This document shows positions 55,793-64,000 of a stretch of 64,000 nt of DNA, one piece after another. The notes beneath the pieces are model-generated. The model made no database searches. It worked only from the letters and a program-made list of their open reading frames with translations, and was not told the origin of the DNA. The stretch's first letter is position 1. Each line of letters opens with the position of its first letter. Position numbers and translations under genes: made by a program. The DNA comes from Mogibacterium neglectum (lineage in GTDB: Bacteria; Bacillota; Clostridia; Peptostreptococcales; Anaerovoracaceae): the NCBI RefSeq assembly GCF_030644205.1, contig NZ_CP128647.1, positions 496,001 through 560,000 on the forward strand. Reading direction: 5' to 3'.

Positions 55793-55819
55793 TTGGAATA
55801 AAAATTAGATGCTTAACTA

Positions 55820-55874
55820 AACCGTCATCTGAAGTGAACGCATTCAGATGACGGTTGGGAAGCGTCTTTTTTTT
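55820..55874 (+). terminator. Hairpin and T-tract after the MetA-aspartokinase gene
   Basis: Perfect 14-bp arms AACCGTCATCTGAA (55820-55833) and TTCAGATGACGGTT (55843-55856). An eight-T run (55867-55874) lies ten bases beyond, so the terminator is not of the tightest form. Confidence 0.75.
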
Positions 55875-55911
55875 GCTATTATCTAGAAATTTTTCTAAAT
55901 AATAATAAAAT

Positions 55912-55952
55912 GTAACATCTGTTACGGAGATTAGATACATTTAATGTATAAT
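55912..55952 (+). promoter_or_regulatory. CRP/FNR-type site and promoter of the hemerythrin-like gene
   Basis: GTAAC-ATCT-GTTAC (55912-55925) is a perfect palindrome resembling sites assigned to HcpR-like CRP/FNR regulators in clostridia. TATAAT is at 55947-55952 with no -35. The palindrome centre is about 41 bases before the expected start point, the classic class II activator position. An extra TAGAAA-TT-TTTCTA repeat is at 55884-55897. Confidence 0.6.
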
Positions 55953-56049
55953 GTATATACAATTAAAGAGTAAATTAAACACAGTATTGCGACCGTTACA
56001 CAAGCGGATTATAAAAAAGATAAGATTAATTTTAAAGGAGGAAATAGAC

Positions 56050-57834
56050 ATGACTGCAAAAGTATTAGATATGAAGAAAAATGTACACGATCTGGCTACA
56101 GAATTTCCAGAGGTGATAGATATCATGATTGAGCTCGGATTTAAGGATATTTCGAATCCTGTTGCTCTAAATACCATGGGACGAGTGATGACAATTCCAA
56201 AGGGGTCACAGATTAAGGGAATAGACCTAGCTTCGATTATTTCTCTGTTTGAAGAAAAGGGATTTGAGGTTATAAATGTTCCTGAGTTGAAGAAGAAGGG
56301 AACGGATAAAACCCCTGTAGTTAAAGAAGAATCTTCAAAGCCAGCATTCGATTTAAGTAAGCTTAATATTCCTGATTTTGCAAAGGCTTACATCAGAGAA
56401 GACGGAACTGTGGATGTGGAAAAGGTTCCTGATTTCGTAAAGAACTTCTTAGATGAAGATGGAAGAATCGATCCAAGCAAACTCCCATCTTTTACATCAG
56501 GTAGTGATGCGAAGCGTGAAGAAGAACCTGCATCTGAGGAAACTAACAAGCCTAAGAATGCTAGTGAGAGAGAGGTTCTGCTTCGCAGTTACATAGAGAG
56601 ACTGACTAAGGGCGAGGATTTAGAGACAGTAAGAGAAGAGTTCGTACAGAACTTCAAAGAAGTCGATGCTCTTGAGATTGCTAATGCGGAGCAGCATCTG
56701 ATAAAAAGTGGAGTGCCTTTCCAGGAGGTTCAGAAACTTTGTGATGTGCATTCTGCACTATTCCACGGTTCAACTAAGCAGGAAAAGATTATGAACGCTG
56801 AGAAAGCCGTTACAGCATCAAAAGAAGCTGCTCAGAGAAGAATGAATGGCGCAAATGATCGAAAAGCGGCGGAAATTAAGGCTCAGACGCTTATCGCTGA
56901 ACCTGGACATCCGTTAAATGTGCTGACTCTCGAGAACGAGGGAATTGCTGAACAAATTGCAGTAATTAACAAGCTATTTGAGGAAAGTGAGGACCGTTCT
57001 GTAATTACCGATGAACTAAATAAACTTCGTGATGTTTCTATTCACTATGCAAAGAAAGGTGACATAATCTACACGATACTTAAGAGTAGATACGATGTAA
57101 CAGGCCCATCTGATGTAATGTGGACAGTCGATGATGAAATCAGAGATGAACTAAGAAACGTTACCGATGGAACACTATCCGATGATGAGTGGCTTGAGAG
57201 ATCTAAGGCAGTTGTTAAGCGAGCAGATGAGATGATCTACAAAGAGTCGAATATCCTGTTCCCAATCTGTGTACAATTCTTCAAGGATGAAGAGTGGGAA
57301 GAAGTAGGGCGTGATTTCAAGGAATATGATTACTGCCTGCTCAAGGAAGAACCGGCTGAATGGGCTAAAGCTTCTAAGGAGGATTATACGCATAGAGCAG
57401 CTAAGGAAGGTAAGAACGGAGCTACTGCAAATGATGGAGACATCATATTCGCGAGTGGACACATGGCTCCGTACCAGCTTGAGGCGATGTTAAATACTAT
57501 TCCTCTCGAGTTAACATTTGTAGATCACGTGGATATGAACAGATACTACAATGATAACGGTGAGAAGAAACTATTCAAGAGACCAATCAGTTCGCTCGAT
57601 AGAGAGGTGTATACTTGCCACCCACCAACGATTGAACCGATGGTTCGCAGCATCATATCTTCATTCAAATCAGGTGCGCAAGACAAGGTAGAGGTATGGA
57701 TGAATAAAGGCGGAAGCGATGTCCTCGTGAGCTACAGGGCTGTTCGAGATGCGAATGGTGAATATGTAGGAACTCTTGAATGCGTTCAGGTGATGGACGA
57801 AATCATGGAACACTACAAGGAGAAGTTCCAGTAA
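56050..57834 (+). CDS. DUF1858-DUF438-hemerythrin-PAS protein
   Basis: A 594-residue soluble protein. Residues 8-75: DUF1858-like. About 75-170: a charged linker. 172-245: DUF438. 280-430: hemerythrin-like HHE region (His287, His332, then the VMWTVDDEIR motif at 356-365). 465-590: a PAS-like domain (HMAPYQLEAMLNTIPLELTFVD in two parts; KRPISSLDREVYTCHPP). The HYxRKE metal motif reads HYAKKGD here, so one metal ligand may be lost. Such proteins are thought to sense redox, oxygen or NO. AGGAGG supports ATG 56050. Confidence 0.85.
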   Translation: MTAKVLDMKKNVHDLATEFPEVIDIMIELGFKDISNPVALNTMGRVMTIPKGSQIKGIDLASIISLFEEKGFEVINVPELKKKGTDKTPVVKEESSKPAFDLSKLNIPDFAKAYIREDGTVDVEKVPDFVKNFLDEDGRIDPSKLPSFTSGSDAKREEEPASEETNKPKNASEREVLLRSYIERLTKGEDLETVREEFVQNFKEVDALEIANAEQHLIKSGVPFQEVQKLCDVHSALFHGSTKQEKIMNAEKAVTASKEAAQRRMNGANDRKAAEIKAQTLIAEPGHPLNVLTLENEGIAEQIAVINKLFEESEDRSVITDELNKLRDVSIHYAKKGDIIYTILKSRYDVTGPSDVMWTVDDEIRDELRNVTDGTLSDDEWLERSKAVVKRADEMIYKESNILFPICVQFFKDEEWEEVGRDFKEYDYCLLKEEPAEWAKASKEDYTHRAAKEGKNGATANDGDIIFASGHMAPYQLEAMLNTIPLELTFVDHVDMNRYYNDNGEKKLFKRPISSLDREVYTCHPPTIEPMVRSIISSFKSGAQDKVEVWMNKGGSDVLVSYRAVRDANGEYVGTLECVQVMDEIMEHYKEKFQ

Positions 57835-57877
57835 GAATTTATATAAAAACTACACATGCCATACTGCATATTTTATG

Positions 57878-57901
57878 ATAATATAGTAACCACTATATTA
57901 T
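57878..57901 (+). promoter_or_regulatory. Perfect inverted repeat before the NlpC/P60 gene
   Basis: ATAATATAGT-AACC-ACTATATTAT, ten-base arms at 57878-57887 and 57892-57901. AT-rich and without a T-tract, so more likely an operator near the promoter than a terminator. It lies 28 bases before the ATG. Confidence 0.5.
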
Positions 57902-57929
57902 TTAGAACAGAAGGATTGGGAAAGCACAT

Positions 57930-58577
57930 ATGGTATCAAAGCTAAGAACAGCTTTTAAGAATATTAAGGTGATAGTCGTTACTGAATTGCTACTCATGGT
58001 AGTGATGGTATCGACTATTGTCGTTAAGGCAGATGCTATAAATGACAGACGTGTTGTGACTATGTATCTAAACGTGGCCACGCTCAAGACAATTAGCTCT
58101 GATAATAAATCAAGCGAATCGACTGGGATGAAGGCGACAATCACTAATGCTGAGACTGAGAGGAATATCAAGGTTGCCGAAGATAAGCGTGCGAGTGTGA
58201 TTTCATTTGCGAGGCAGTTTATCGGTAAGCCGTATGTGCTCGGTGGAAAGAGTCTCACTAATGGATGTGACTGTGCTTCATTTATAACACTGGTCTATAA
58301 GGAATACGGTTATAACTGGAAGATGGGTTCGGTTAATACGCTCTATGATAACTGCGGTGGCACGCTCGTGTCAGTGGATGATATGAAGCCAGGGGATATA
58401 ATTTTCTTTGGTAGAGGCACTAGGAAACTGCACGTTGCAATGTATGCGGGAAATGGTCGCGTTGTACATGCCATGGACCCAGCACACGATATTTGTGAAA
58501 TCGATCTCTACAAGCCAGGTACTAAGACCACCTATAGTGGCAAGAGCATATTGGCAGTTAAGAGGATAATTAACTAG
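57930..58577 (+). CDS. Secreted NlpC/P60 peptidoglycan peptidase
   Basis: A 215-residue protein. A basic N terminus and hydrophobic segment (about 13-33) form a signal peptide or anchor ending near KADA. The C-terminal NlpC/P60 domain (about 92-215) holds the nucleophile Cys in GCDCASF, His in LHVAMY and a further His in VVHAMDPAH. It cleaves cell-wall peptides, commonly gamma-D-Glu-diamino acid bonds. AAGGA lies upstream of the ATG. Confidence 0.88.
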   Translation: MVSKLRTAFKNIKVIVVTELLLMVVMVSTIVVKADAINDRRVVTMYLNVATLKTISSDNKSSESTGMKATITNAETERNIKVAEDKRASVISFARQFIGKPYVLGGKSLTNGCDCASFITLVYKEYGYNWKMGSVNTLYDNCGGTLVSVDDMKPGDIIFFGRGTRKLHVAMYAGNGRVVHAMDPAHDICEIDLYKPGTKTTYSGKSILAVKRIIN

Positions 58578-58610
58578 ATTTTTACCGAGTGTAGGAAGCC
58601 AGGGCTAAAT

Positions 58611-59000
58611 ATGAAACCATTGTATGATGAGCAAGGGTGCAATTTTCTGCAATATTTAATAAGGAAAACTGCTCCTTTTATGGTTTTAGGATTCGTATAC
58701 TATATTTGGCTTAGGATGACGCATTTGTATATTCCTTGCATCTTTAAATCAATAACCGGTTATAGGTGTCCGTGCTGTGGTACGACAACCATGTGTATAA
58801 GTATACTGTGGTTCAGGTTTATCGACGCTTTCTATGCCAATCCGTTTATCTTCACAACTATCCCATTTATACTGTTTGAGATAGTGTATAACGTGTATTT
58901 GAGCTACACAGAAAGACGCATGCCACTGTGGAACAAGATCCTGCTCGGGGTTTACTGCTCTGCGCTATTAATCTTTGCAATTATAAGAGATTTCATGTAA
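58611..59000 (+). CDS. DUF2752 membrane protein
   Basis: A 129-residue protein with three hydrophobic segments and the DUF2752 signature: a PCIFKSITGYRCPCCGTTT loop in which CPCCGTT is invariant in the family. No function is established. It follows the NlpC/P60 gene by 33 bases and may be co-transcribed; a bidirectional terminator follows. Confidence 0.8.
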   Translation: MKPLYDEQGCNFLQYLIRKTAPFMVLGFVYYIWLRMTHLYIPCIFKSITGYRCPCCGTTTMCISILWFRFIDAFYANPFIFTTIPFILFEIVYNVYLSYTERRMPLWNKILLGVYCSALLIFAIIRDFM

Positions 59001-59080
59001 AAGACTCTATGTCTGAACGCAAGTACGACGATTTAACATGAGAGGGTGGATGGCAGAGACCTTCTAATCACAAAGAAATA

Positions 59081-59110
59081 AAAATGCGCTCCATACGGGG
59101 CGCATTTTTT
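59081..59110. terminator. Bidirectional terminator between DUF2752 and the dehydrogenase
   Basis: AAAATGCGC (59081-59089) pairs with GCGCATTTT (59100-59108), with T-runs on both strands. It serves two convergent genes. Confidence 0.88.
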
Positions 59111-59130
59111 ACATCCTTTTCTGTAGTTTT

Positions 59131-60318
59131 CTACTTGTTATCATAAGCCATTCTGTATATCTCTTTGAAATCATCCCTGTACAGAACCTTTGCAGCACCT
59201 ACTTTGCCACCGACAGCTTTCTCGCATTTCTCAGCAAGCTCATCTATAACTTCATCTGTTAGCTCAAATCCAAAATCCTTCAGAGATATAGGCATTCCGA
59301 TGTTTTTAAAGAAGTCCTCGGTTCTTGATATGCCTTCGAGTGCGACTTCACGGTCATCACCAGAATCCTCAATATTCCATACATTTGTTGCAAATTTCTT
59401 AAACCTTGTGAGGCAGTCGTCTAAAACGTATCTAGCCCAGCTTCCCCAAATTGCGGCAAGGCCTGCACCATGTGCTACATCGAACATGCCGCTAATTTCA
59501 TGTTCAATTCGGTGGGTAGCAAAGTCGTCACCACCATTTCCGCAGCCTGTAAGTCCGTTATGAGACAAACTACCAGCCCACATTACCTCGGCGCGTGCTT
59601 CGTAGTTATCCGGCTCATCTACGAGTATTAAGGCATTTTTTACAACTGTCCTGAGCAGTGCTTCGGCAATCCCGTCAGTCAGTTCCATATTTCCTGCTGA
59701 TGTAAAATATCTCTCCATCGTATGCATAATTATATCTGTGCAGCCGCATGCTGTCTGGAAGTCAGGAAGAGTCATCGTTAGCTCTGGGTTTAGTATAGCG
59801 AATTTAGGTCTAACCATGTTGTTGCTATAGCCGCGCTTGATACCTCCGTCTTCGTTAGTGATTACAGAAGAATTGCTCATCTCGCTACCTGCAGCTGCGA
59901 TTGTAAGTACAACACCTACTGGAAGGGCGGACTCTGGGGTTCCCTTTCTATCATATAGATTCCATACGTCAAAGTCAGCTACAGCACCATATGCGATTGC
60001 CTTTGCGGAGTCTATTACACTGCCACCACCAACAGCGAGTATAAAATCTACCCCTTTAGATTTCGCAAGTTCGATGCCTTCATAAACGAGTGATAGTCTT
60101 GGATTAGCTACCACCCCTCCAAGCTCTACGTAATCTATACCCGCTTTATCTAGCGAAGATTTGATCTTGTCGAGCAGACCAGTGCGAATCACGCTACCGC
60201 TTCCGTAGTGGAGGAGAACACGGTTACATTTTGATGATTTGAGGAGAGAGCTCACCTCGGATTCAGTTCCTCTACCAAATACAATGTGCGTAGGTGCATA
60301 CCAATCGAAGTTATTCAT
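59131..60318 (-). CDS. Iron-containing alcohol dehydrogenase, butanol dehydrogenase type
   Basis: A 395-residue group III dehydrogenase beginning MNNFDWYAPTHIVFG, typical of NADH-dependent butanol dehydrogenases (BdhA/YqhD-like). GGGSVIDSAKAIA (about 96-108) binds the cofactor. Metal ligands lie in CGCTDIIMHTMERYF, HRIEHEISGMFDVAHGAGLA. ATG 60318 is preferred, with GGAGG 10 bases upstream. It is divergent from nrdD. Confidence 0.9.
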   Translation of the reverse strand: MNNFDWYAPTHIVFGRGTESEVSSLLKSSKCNRVLLHYGSGSVIRTGLLDKIKSSLDKAGIDYVELGGVVANPRLSLVYEGIELAKSKGVDFILAVGGGSVIDSAKAIAYGAVADFDVWNLYDRKGTPESALPVGVVLTIAAAGSEMSNSSVITNEDGGIKRGYSNNMVRPKFAILNPELTMTLPDFQTACGCTDIIMHTMERYFTSAGNMELTDGIAEALLRTVVKNALILVDEPDNYEARAEVMWAGSLSHNGLTGCGNGGDDFATHRIEHEISGMFDVAHGAGLAAIWGSWARYVLDDCLTRFKKFATNVWNIEDSGDDREVALEGISRTEDFFKNIGMPISLKDFGFELTDEVIDELAEKCEKAVGGKVGAAKVLYRDDFKEIYRMAYDNK

Positions 60319-60489
60319 AATATGTATTACCTCCATATATGACACAATATCTTGTGCTAGCATGTACAAATGAAGTGAAAAAAATATGCATAAATTATTT
60401 TTCGTATTTTAGTAAATATTAGCACAGAAGGCTTGAAACTTCTACTTTGCAGGCTTAAAATTGTATAAAATAATATAGTATAAAACTGA
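60319..60489. other. Divergent intergenic region before nrdD
   Basis: First part of the 312-base gap between the dehydrogenase and nrdD. A CACAA-TATC-TTGTG repeat at 60343-60356 lies just upstream of the dehydrogenase start and may be its operator. The rest is AT-rich; no ORF or RNA gene is seen. Confidence 0.4.
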
Positions 60490-60545
60490 TTGACTAACCC
60501 CACTATATGGGATATAATGACAGGGCGTCAAACAAGATATAGTGT
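60490..60545 (+). promoter_or_regulatory. nrdD promoter with tandem NrdR-like boxes
   Basis: TTGACT (60490-60495), 17 bases and TATAAT (60513-60518). Two boxes 32 bases apart resemble the NrdR consensus ACACWATATATWGTGT: one within the spacer (60498-60513, about 10 of 16) and one at 60530-60545 (14 of 16). Paired boxes about three helical turns apart are the NrdR norm, so repression by NrdR is likely. Confidence 0.75.
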
Positions 60546-60630
60546 TTAGCGTTAAAAAGTGTATTAATTAATTTTAAGAGAATTAACTCACATAAATCAA
60601 TATGTTCGGGTATTCGGTTAAGGAGAGACA

Positions 60631-62802
60631 ATGAATGTTATCAAGAGAAATGGCTCAGAAGTAACTTTTGACAAAGCCAAGATTGAGAATGCAATTATCA
60701 AAGCAAATAGTTCCGTTGAAGAAGCAGTTAGACTTACACCAATTCAAATTAAGAGAATCACTGACAGCGTAATTCTATCTTGTGAAGACCTTGGTCGTTC
60801 ACCTGCAGTAGAAGAGATTCAGGATATGGTGGAAGAACATATCATGCAGCACGGCGCGTATGAGGTTGCAAAAGCATATATCACATACAGATATACAAGA
60901 TCCCTTGTTCGTCAGTCCAACACAACAGACGACAAAATTCTTTCGCTTATCGAGCTTAACAACGAGGAAGCTAAGCAGGAGAACTCTAATAAGAATCCTA
61001 TTATCAACTCCACTCAGAGAGACTATATGGCTGGAGAGGTAAGTAAGGACCTCACTAGAAGAATCCTTCTTCCAGAGGAAATCTCTGCTGCGCATGATGC
61101 TGGTATCATCCATTTCCACGATTCCGACTACTTCGCACAGAAGGAGCATAACTGTGATCTTATCGACCTAGAGGATATGCTGCAGAACGGAACTGTAATC
61201 AGCGAGACTCTTATCGAGAAGCCACATAGTTTCTATACAGCATGTAATATTACAACTCAAATTATCGCGCAGGTCGCTTCTAACCAGTACGGAGGGCAGT
61301 CATTTTCACTAGCTCACCTAGCTCCTTTTGTTGATGTGAGCAGACAGAAAATCAGAACTAAGGTTGAGAAGGAGTTCAAGGACGCAGGTATTGATGCAAC
61401 TCAGGAAGCACTCAACAAGGTTGTTGAAGACAGACTTAGAGATGAGATTAAGAGTGGTATCCAGACTATCCAGTACCAGCTCATCACACTGATGACTTGT
61501 AACGGACAGGCTCCATTCGTAACTATGTTCATGCACCTCGAGGAAGCACCGGAAGGAAGAATTAGAGACGACCTAGCTCTCTGCATCGAAGAAGTTCTTA
61601 AGCAGAGAATGCAGGGTGTTAAGAACGAGAAGGGTGTATGGATTACACCAGCCTTTCCTAAGCTAATCTACGTGCTTGACGATTGCAACATCAGAGAGGA
61701 TGCACCATACTGGCATCTAACAGAAATCGCTGCAGAGTGCACATCTAAGAGACTCGTTCCTGACTACATCTCGGCAAAGGTTATGAGAGAACTCAAGAAG
61801 GGTAACGTGTACACTTGCATGGGATGCAGATCCTTCCTGACGGTTGAAGAATCACAGAAGAATGCTGACGGAAGCTACAAGTTCTACGGAAGATTTAACC
61901 AGGGCGTTGTAACAATCAATCTAGTTGACGTAGCTTGCTCATCATATGGAAATATGGACAAGTTCTGGGAAATTCTCGACGATAGACTCGAGCTTTGCCA
62001 CCGTGCACTGAGGCTGCGTCATGAGAGACTTCTCGGAACACCGTCTGACGTTGCACCTATACTTTGGCAGTATGGAGCGATTGCTAGGCTCAAGAAGGGC
62101 GAGACGATTGACAAGCTGCTTTATAACGGATATTCGACCATCTCACTTGGATATGCTGGACTTTGTGAGATGTGCTACCGCATGGTAGGAAAGAGCCATA
62201 CAACTGATGAAGGTAGAGAGTTTGCGCTAAAGGTTATGCAGAGACTCAACGACAAGTGTTCTGAATGGAAAGCAGCTGAAAACATCAGCTATTCCGTATA
62301 TGGAACACCGATGGAGTCAACAACTTATAAGTTCGCTAAGGCTCTACAAAGAAGATTTGGAGTAATCCCTCACGTTACAGATAAGAACTACATAACTAAC
62401 AGCTATCATGTTCATGTTGAAGAGGAAATCGATGCTTTCCAGAAGCTGAAGTTTGAGTCGGACTTCCAAAAACTATCTCCAGGTGGCGCTATTAGCTACG
62501 TTGAAGTTCCTAACATGCAGGATAATATCCCAGCTATACTCGAGGTTATGAAGTATATCTACGAGAACATCATGTACGCTGAACTCAACACAAAGAGCGA
62601 CTTCTGTGAAGAGTGTGGATACAGTGGTGAGATTAAAATCGTTGAAGATGCTGAAGGTAAGCTTGTGTGGGAGTGCCCAAATTGTGGAAATCGCAATCAG
62701 GACAAGATGTCTGTAGCAAGAAGGACTTGTGGGTATATCGGAACACAGTTCTGGAATCAGGGAAGAACTCAGGAAATCAAGGACAGAGTTCTCCACCTAT
62801 AA
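60631..62802 (+). CDS. nrdD: Anaerobic ribonucleoside-triphosphate reductase
   Basis: A 723-residue class III reductase. The N-terminal ATP-cone spans about residues 1-95. The C terminus has a zinc site (CEECGYSG and CPNCGNRN) followed by RRTCGYIGTQFWNQGR, which carries the glycyl-radical Gly. It makes deoxynucleotides without oxygen. AAGGAGAG precedes the ATG. The activase gene nrdG lies 850 bases downstream. Confidence 0.96.
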   Translation: MNVIKRNGSEVTFDKAKIENAIIKANSSVEEAVRLTPIQIKRITDSVILSCEDLGRSPAVEEIQDMVEEHIMQHGAYEVAKAYITYRYTRSLVRQSNTTDDKILSLIELNNEEAKQENSNKNPIINSTQRDYMAGEVSKDLTRRILLPEEISAAHDAGIIHFHDSDYFAQKEHNCDLIDLEDMLQNGTVISETLIEKPHSFYTACNITTQIIAQVASNQYGGQSFSLAHLAPFVDVSRQKIRTKVEKEFKDAGIDATQEALNKVVEDRLRDEIKSGIQTIQYQLITLMTCNGQAPFVTMFMHLEEAPEGRIRDDLALCIEEVLKQRMQGVKNEKGVWITPAFPKLIYVLDDCNIREDAPYWHLTEIAAECTSKRLVPDYISAKVMRELKKGNVYTCMGCRSFLTVEESQKNADGSYKFYGRFNQGVVTINLVDVACSSYGNMDKFWEILDDRLELCHRALRLRHERLLGTPSDVAPILWQYGAIARLKKGETIDKLLYNGYSTISLGYAGLCEMCYRMVGKSHTTDEGREFALKVMQRLNDKCSEWKAAENISYSVYGTPMESTTYKFAKALQRRFGVIPHVTDKNYITNSYHVHVEEEIDAFQKLKFESDFQKLSPGGAISYVEVPNMQDNIPAILEVMKYIYENIMYAELNTKSDFCEECGYSGEIKIVEDAEGKLVWECPNCGNRNQDKMSVARRTCGYIGTQFWNQGRTQEIKDRVLHL

Positions 62803-62814
62803 GAGAAAATTAAT

Positions 62815-63561
62815 ATGAAGAGACGATATTTGAGAAGCGTGAAACGCACTGAAGCTCACGTTGTAAGCATAGCTGGGGAAACTCTGGTCTATACCTTAGA
62901 GCGTAAGAATGTGAGAAATATAAACCTGCGGATTAGACCAGATGCTTCTATATACGTCTCAGCACCTCATAGAGTGCCCTTAGCTGAGATTGAAGACTTC
63001 ATGATTAGTAAGGGCGCTTTTATTATGAATGCAATTGACCATATCAGAGATGCAAGAGCAGATATATCGAGATATGAAGACGGAAATAAAGCGTATTTCT
63101 TAGGCAGACCACTTGAGGTGAAGTTATCGCAAGGGCCGAGAGTTAATGTCTCTATAGATGGTGATTTCCTTTTCATCCAGATGCCAGAACCAACGAATGT
63201 TTCTGCTCGTATAGAGTTAGTGAAACGGTGGTATAGTAGGCAGGCAAGGGATATATTTATAAGTGCTTTGCATGATGTGTATGATGAATTTAGATGCGTT
63301 TATCAGGTCCCTTTTCCACATGTAACTATTAGACAGATGAAATCAAGATGGGGATCTTGCCGCCCTGATCTAGGCAAGATAACTCTAAATCTTCTGCTTG
63401 TGACTGCATCATACGAGGATCTGAGATATGTAGTGGTGCACGAGTTAGCTCATTTTATTGAGGGGAATCATTCGGAGGCATTTTGGGATGTTGTAAGACA
63501 ATTTGAACCGAACTATAAGGAGAGGAGACAGAGCCTTCGTAAACTCCCAACTAGGTGGTAG
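62815..63561 (+). CDS. M48-family (YgjP-like) metallopeptidase
   Basis: A 248-residue protein of the YgjP/DUF45 type: MKSRWGSCRPDLGKITLN (about 180-197) and the zinc motif HELAH (about 216-220) with a downstream Glu/His (GNHSEAFW). No membrane segment. Members are predicted zinc proteases, poorly characterised. It begins 12 bases after nrdD and separates it from nrdG. Confidence 0.88.
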   Translation: MKRRYLRSVKRTEAHVVSIAGETLVYTLERKNVRNINLRIRPDASIYVSAPHRVPLAEIEDFMISKGAFIMNAIDHIRDARADISRYEDGNKAYFLGRPLEVKLSQGPRVNVSIDGDFLFIQMPEPTNVSARIELVKRWYSRQARDIFISALHDVYDEFRCVYQVPFPHVTIRQMKSRWGSCRPDLGKITLNLLLVTASYEDLRYVVVHELAHFIEGNHSEAFWDVVRQFEPNYKERRQSLRKLPTRW

Positions 63562-63650
63562 GAATCCGAACAGAGTATGATTTTTAAGGCTTATAATAAT
63601 ACTGGTTATACGATATAATTGTATTAACAGAATGAAAAGAGAGTAAGAAA

Positions 63651-64000
63651 GTGTATTACGGAGAGATTAAAGATTGTGATATAGCCAATGGAATTGGTGT
63701 AAGGGTAAGCCTGTTCGTGTCAGGCTGTACAAATAGATGTCCTGGCTGTTTTCAGCCCCAGACTTGGGACTTTAATTACGGACAAGAATTCACCAAGGAG
63801 ACTGAAGACAAGATTATTGAGATGCTTAAGCCCGACTATATAACAGGGTTAACAGTTCTTGGGGGAGAGCCTTTCGAACCAGAAAACCAGGTGGTACTTG
63901 TGCCATTCCTTAAGCGCGTAAAAGAGATTTATCCTGATAAAACGATTTGGTCGTTTTCAGGGTTTGTGTTCGAAGATCTCATGAGAGAGGGCACGCACTG
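63651..64000 (+). CDS. nrdG: Anaerobic ribonucleoside-triphosphate reductase activating protein, partial
   Basis: The first 116 residues of a radical-SAM activase, cut by the window end. CTNRCPGC near residue 27 is the CxxxCxxC cluster motif, and LGGEPF follows. It makes the glycyl radical on NrdD. The start is a GTG at 63651, giving a typical YYGEIKDCDIANG N terminus. A TATAAT hexamer at 63614-63619 suggests a possible own promoter. Confidence 0.93.
   Translation, partial: MYYGEIKDCDIANGIGVRVSLFVSGCTNRCPGCFQPQTWDFNYGQEFTKETEDKIIEMLKPDYITGLTVLGGEPFEPENQVVLVPFLKRVKEIYPDKTIWSFSGFVFEDLMREGTH

Noticed and set aside
1-64000. CRISPR array, prophage, insertion sequence, tRNA or rRNA genes
   Set aside because: No regularly spaced repeats, transposase or integrase motifs, phage structural genes, or cloverleaf/rRNA signatures were found on reading.

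Overview
The window is a dense chromosomal segment of a low-to-moderate GC anaerobic Firmicute. Likely class Clostridia, possibly Family XIII / Mogibacterium-like, but that placement is inference from gene content and not from any search. Signs of obligate anaerobic life are the anaerobic ribonucleotide reductase with its radical-SAM activase, a ferredoxin-dependent 2-oxoacid oxidoreductase, several Fe-S flavoproteins and ferredoxins, the redox repressor Rex, and two iron-type alcohol dehydrogenases. Almost all genes are on the + strand in tight operons with Shine-Dalgarno sites. No rRNA, tRNA, CRISPR array, insertion sequence or prophage was seen.

Layout. 1-3.4 kb: a P-loop protein and a four-subunit 2-oxoacid:ferredoxin oxidoreductase, then a terminator. 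3.5-14.6 kb: one long fatty-acid operon in the order acpP-accB-accC-accD-accA-fabH-fabK-fabD-fabG-fabF-fabZ, closed by a MarR/FabT-like regulator, biotin ligase birA and biotin transporter bioY. Malonyl-CoA synthesis, elongation, biotin supply and a candidate repressor therefore sit in one unit. 14.7-24.7 kb: housekeeping genes (small membrane protein, metG, tatD, tilS, ftsH, a PucR/CdaR-type regulator, coaX, dusB). 24.7-32.1 kb: a lipoprotein binding protein, dipeptidase, the t6A set tsaE-tsaB-rimI-tsaD, and an ABC-F ATPase. 32.4-36.1 kb: alcohol dehydrogenase, a second acyl carrier protein, rex, a 55-residue ferredoxin on the minus strand, and a P-loop/Asp23 fusion protein.

36.3-42.2 kb is the most island-like part. 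A LysR regulator is divergent from a four-gene unit: a DUF5692-like polytopic membrane protein, a 930-residue Fe-S flavoprotein, and the nickel chaperones hypA and hypB, with no hydrogenase in sight. Three small membrane proteins on the minus strand follow. 44.1-48.9 kb: class II aldolase, the nickel-pincer protein larC with a striking His-rich insert, a HAD phosphatase, a zinc-ribbon protein and serine acetyltransferase. 49-55.8 kb holds two unusual fusions: a Tet(M)/EF-G-like GTPase joined to a Rae1-like NYN nuclease, and a homoserine O-acetyltransferase (MetA) joined to a complete aspartate kinase; endonuclease IV and prmA lie between them. 56-64 kb: a DUF1858-DUF438-PAS hemerythrin-like protein behind a CRP/FNR-type site, an NlpC/P60 peptidase, a DUF2752 protein, a butanol-type dehydrogenase (minus strand), and nrdD / M48 peptidase / nrdG, the last cut by the window end.

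The regulatory reading is unusually clear. Well-formed promoters overlap palindromes upstream of acpP, upstream of the small membrane protein before metG, upstream of the hemerythrin-like gene (palindrome at about -41), and upstream of nrdD (paired NrdR-like boxes). All functional assignments come from reading the sequence; none was confirmed by a database search.
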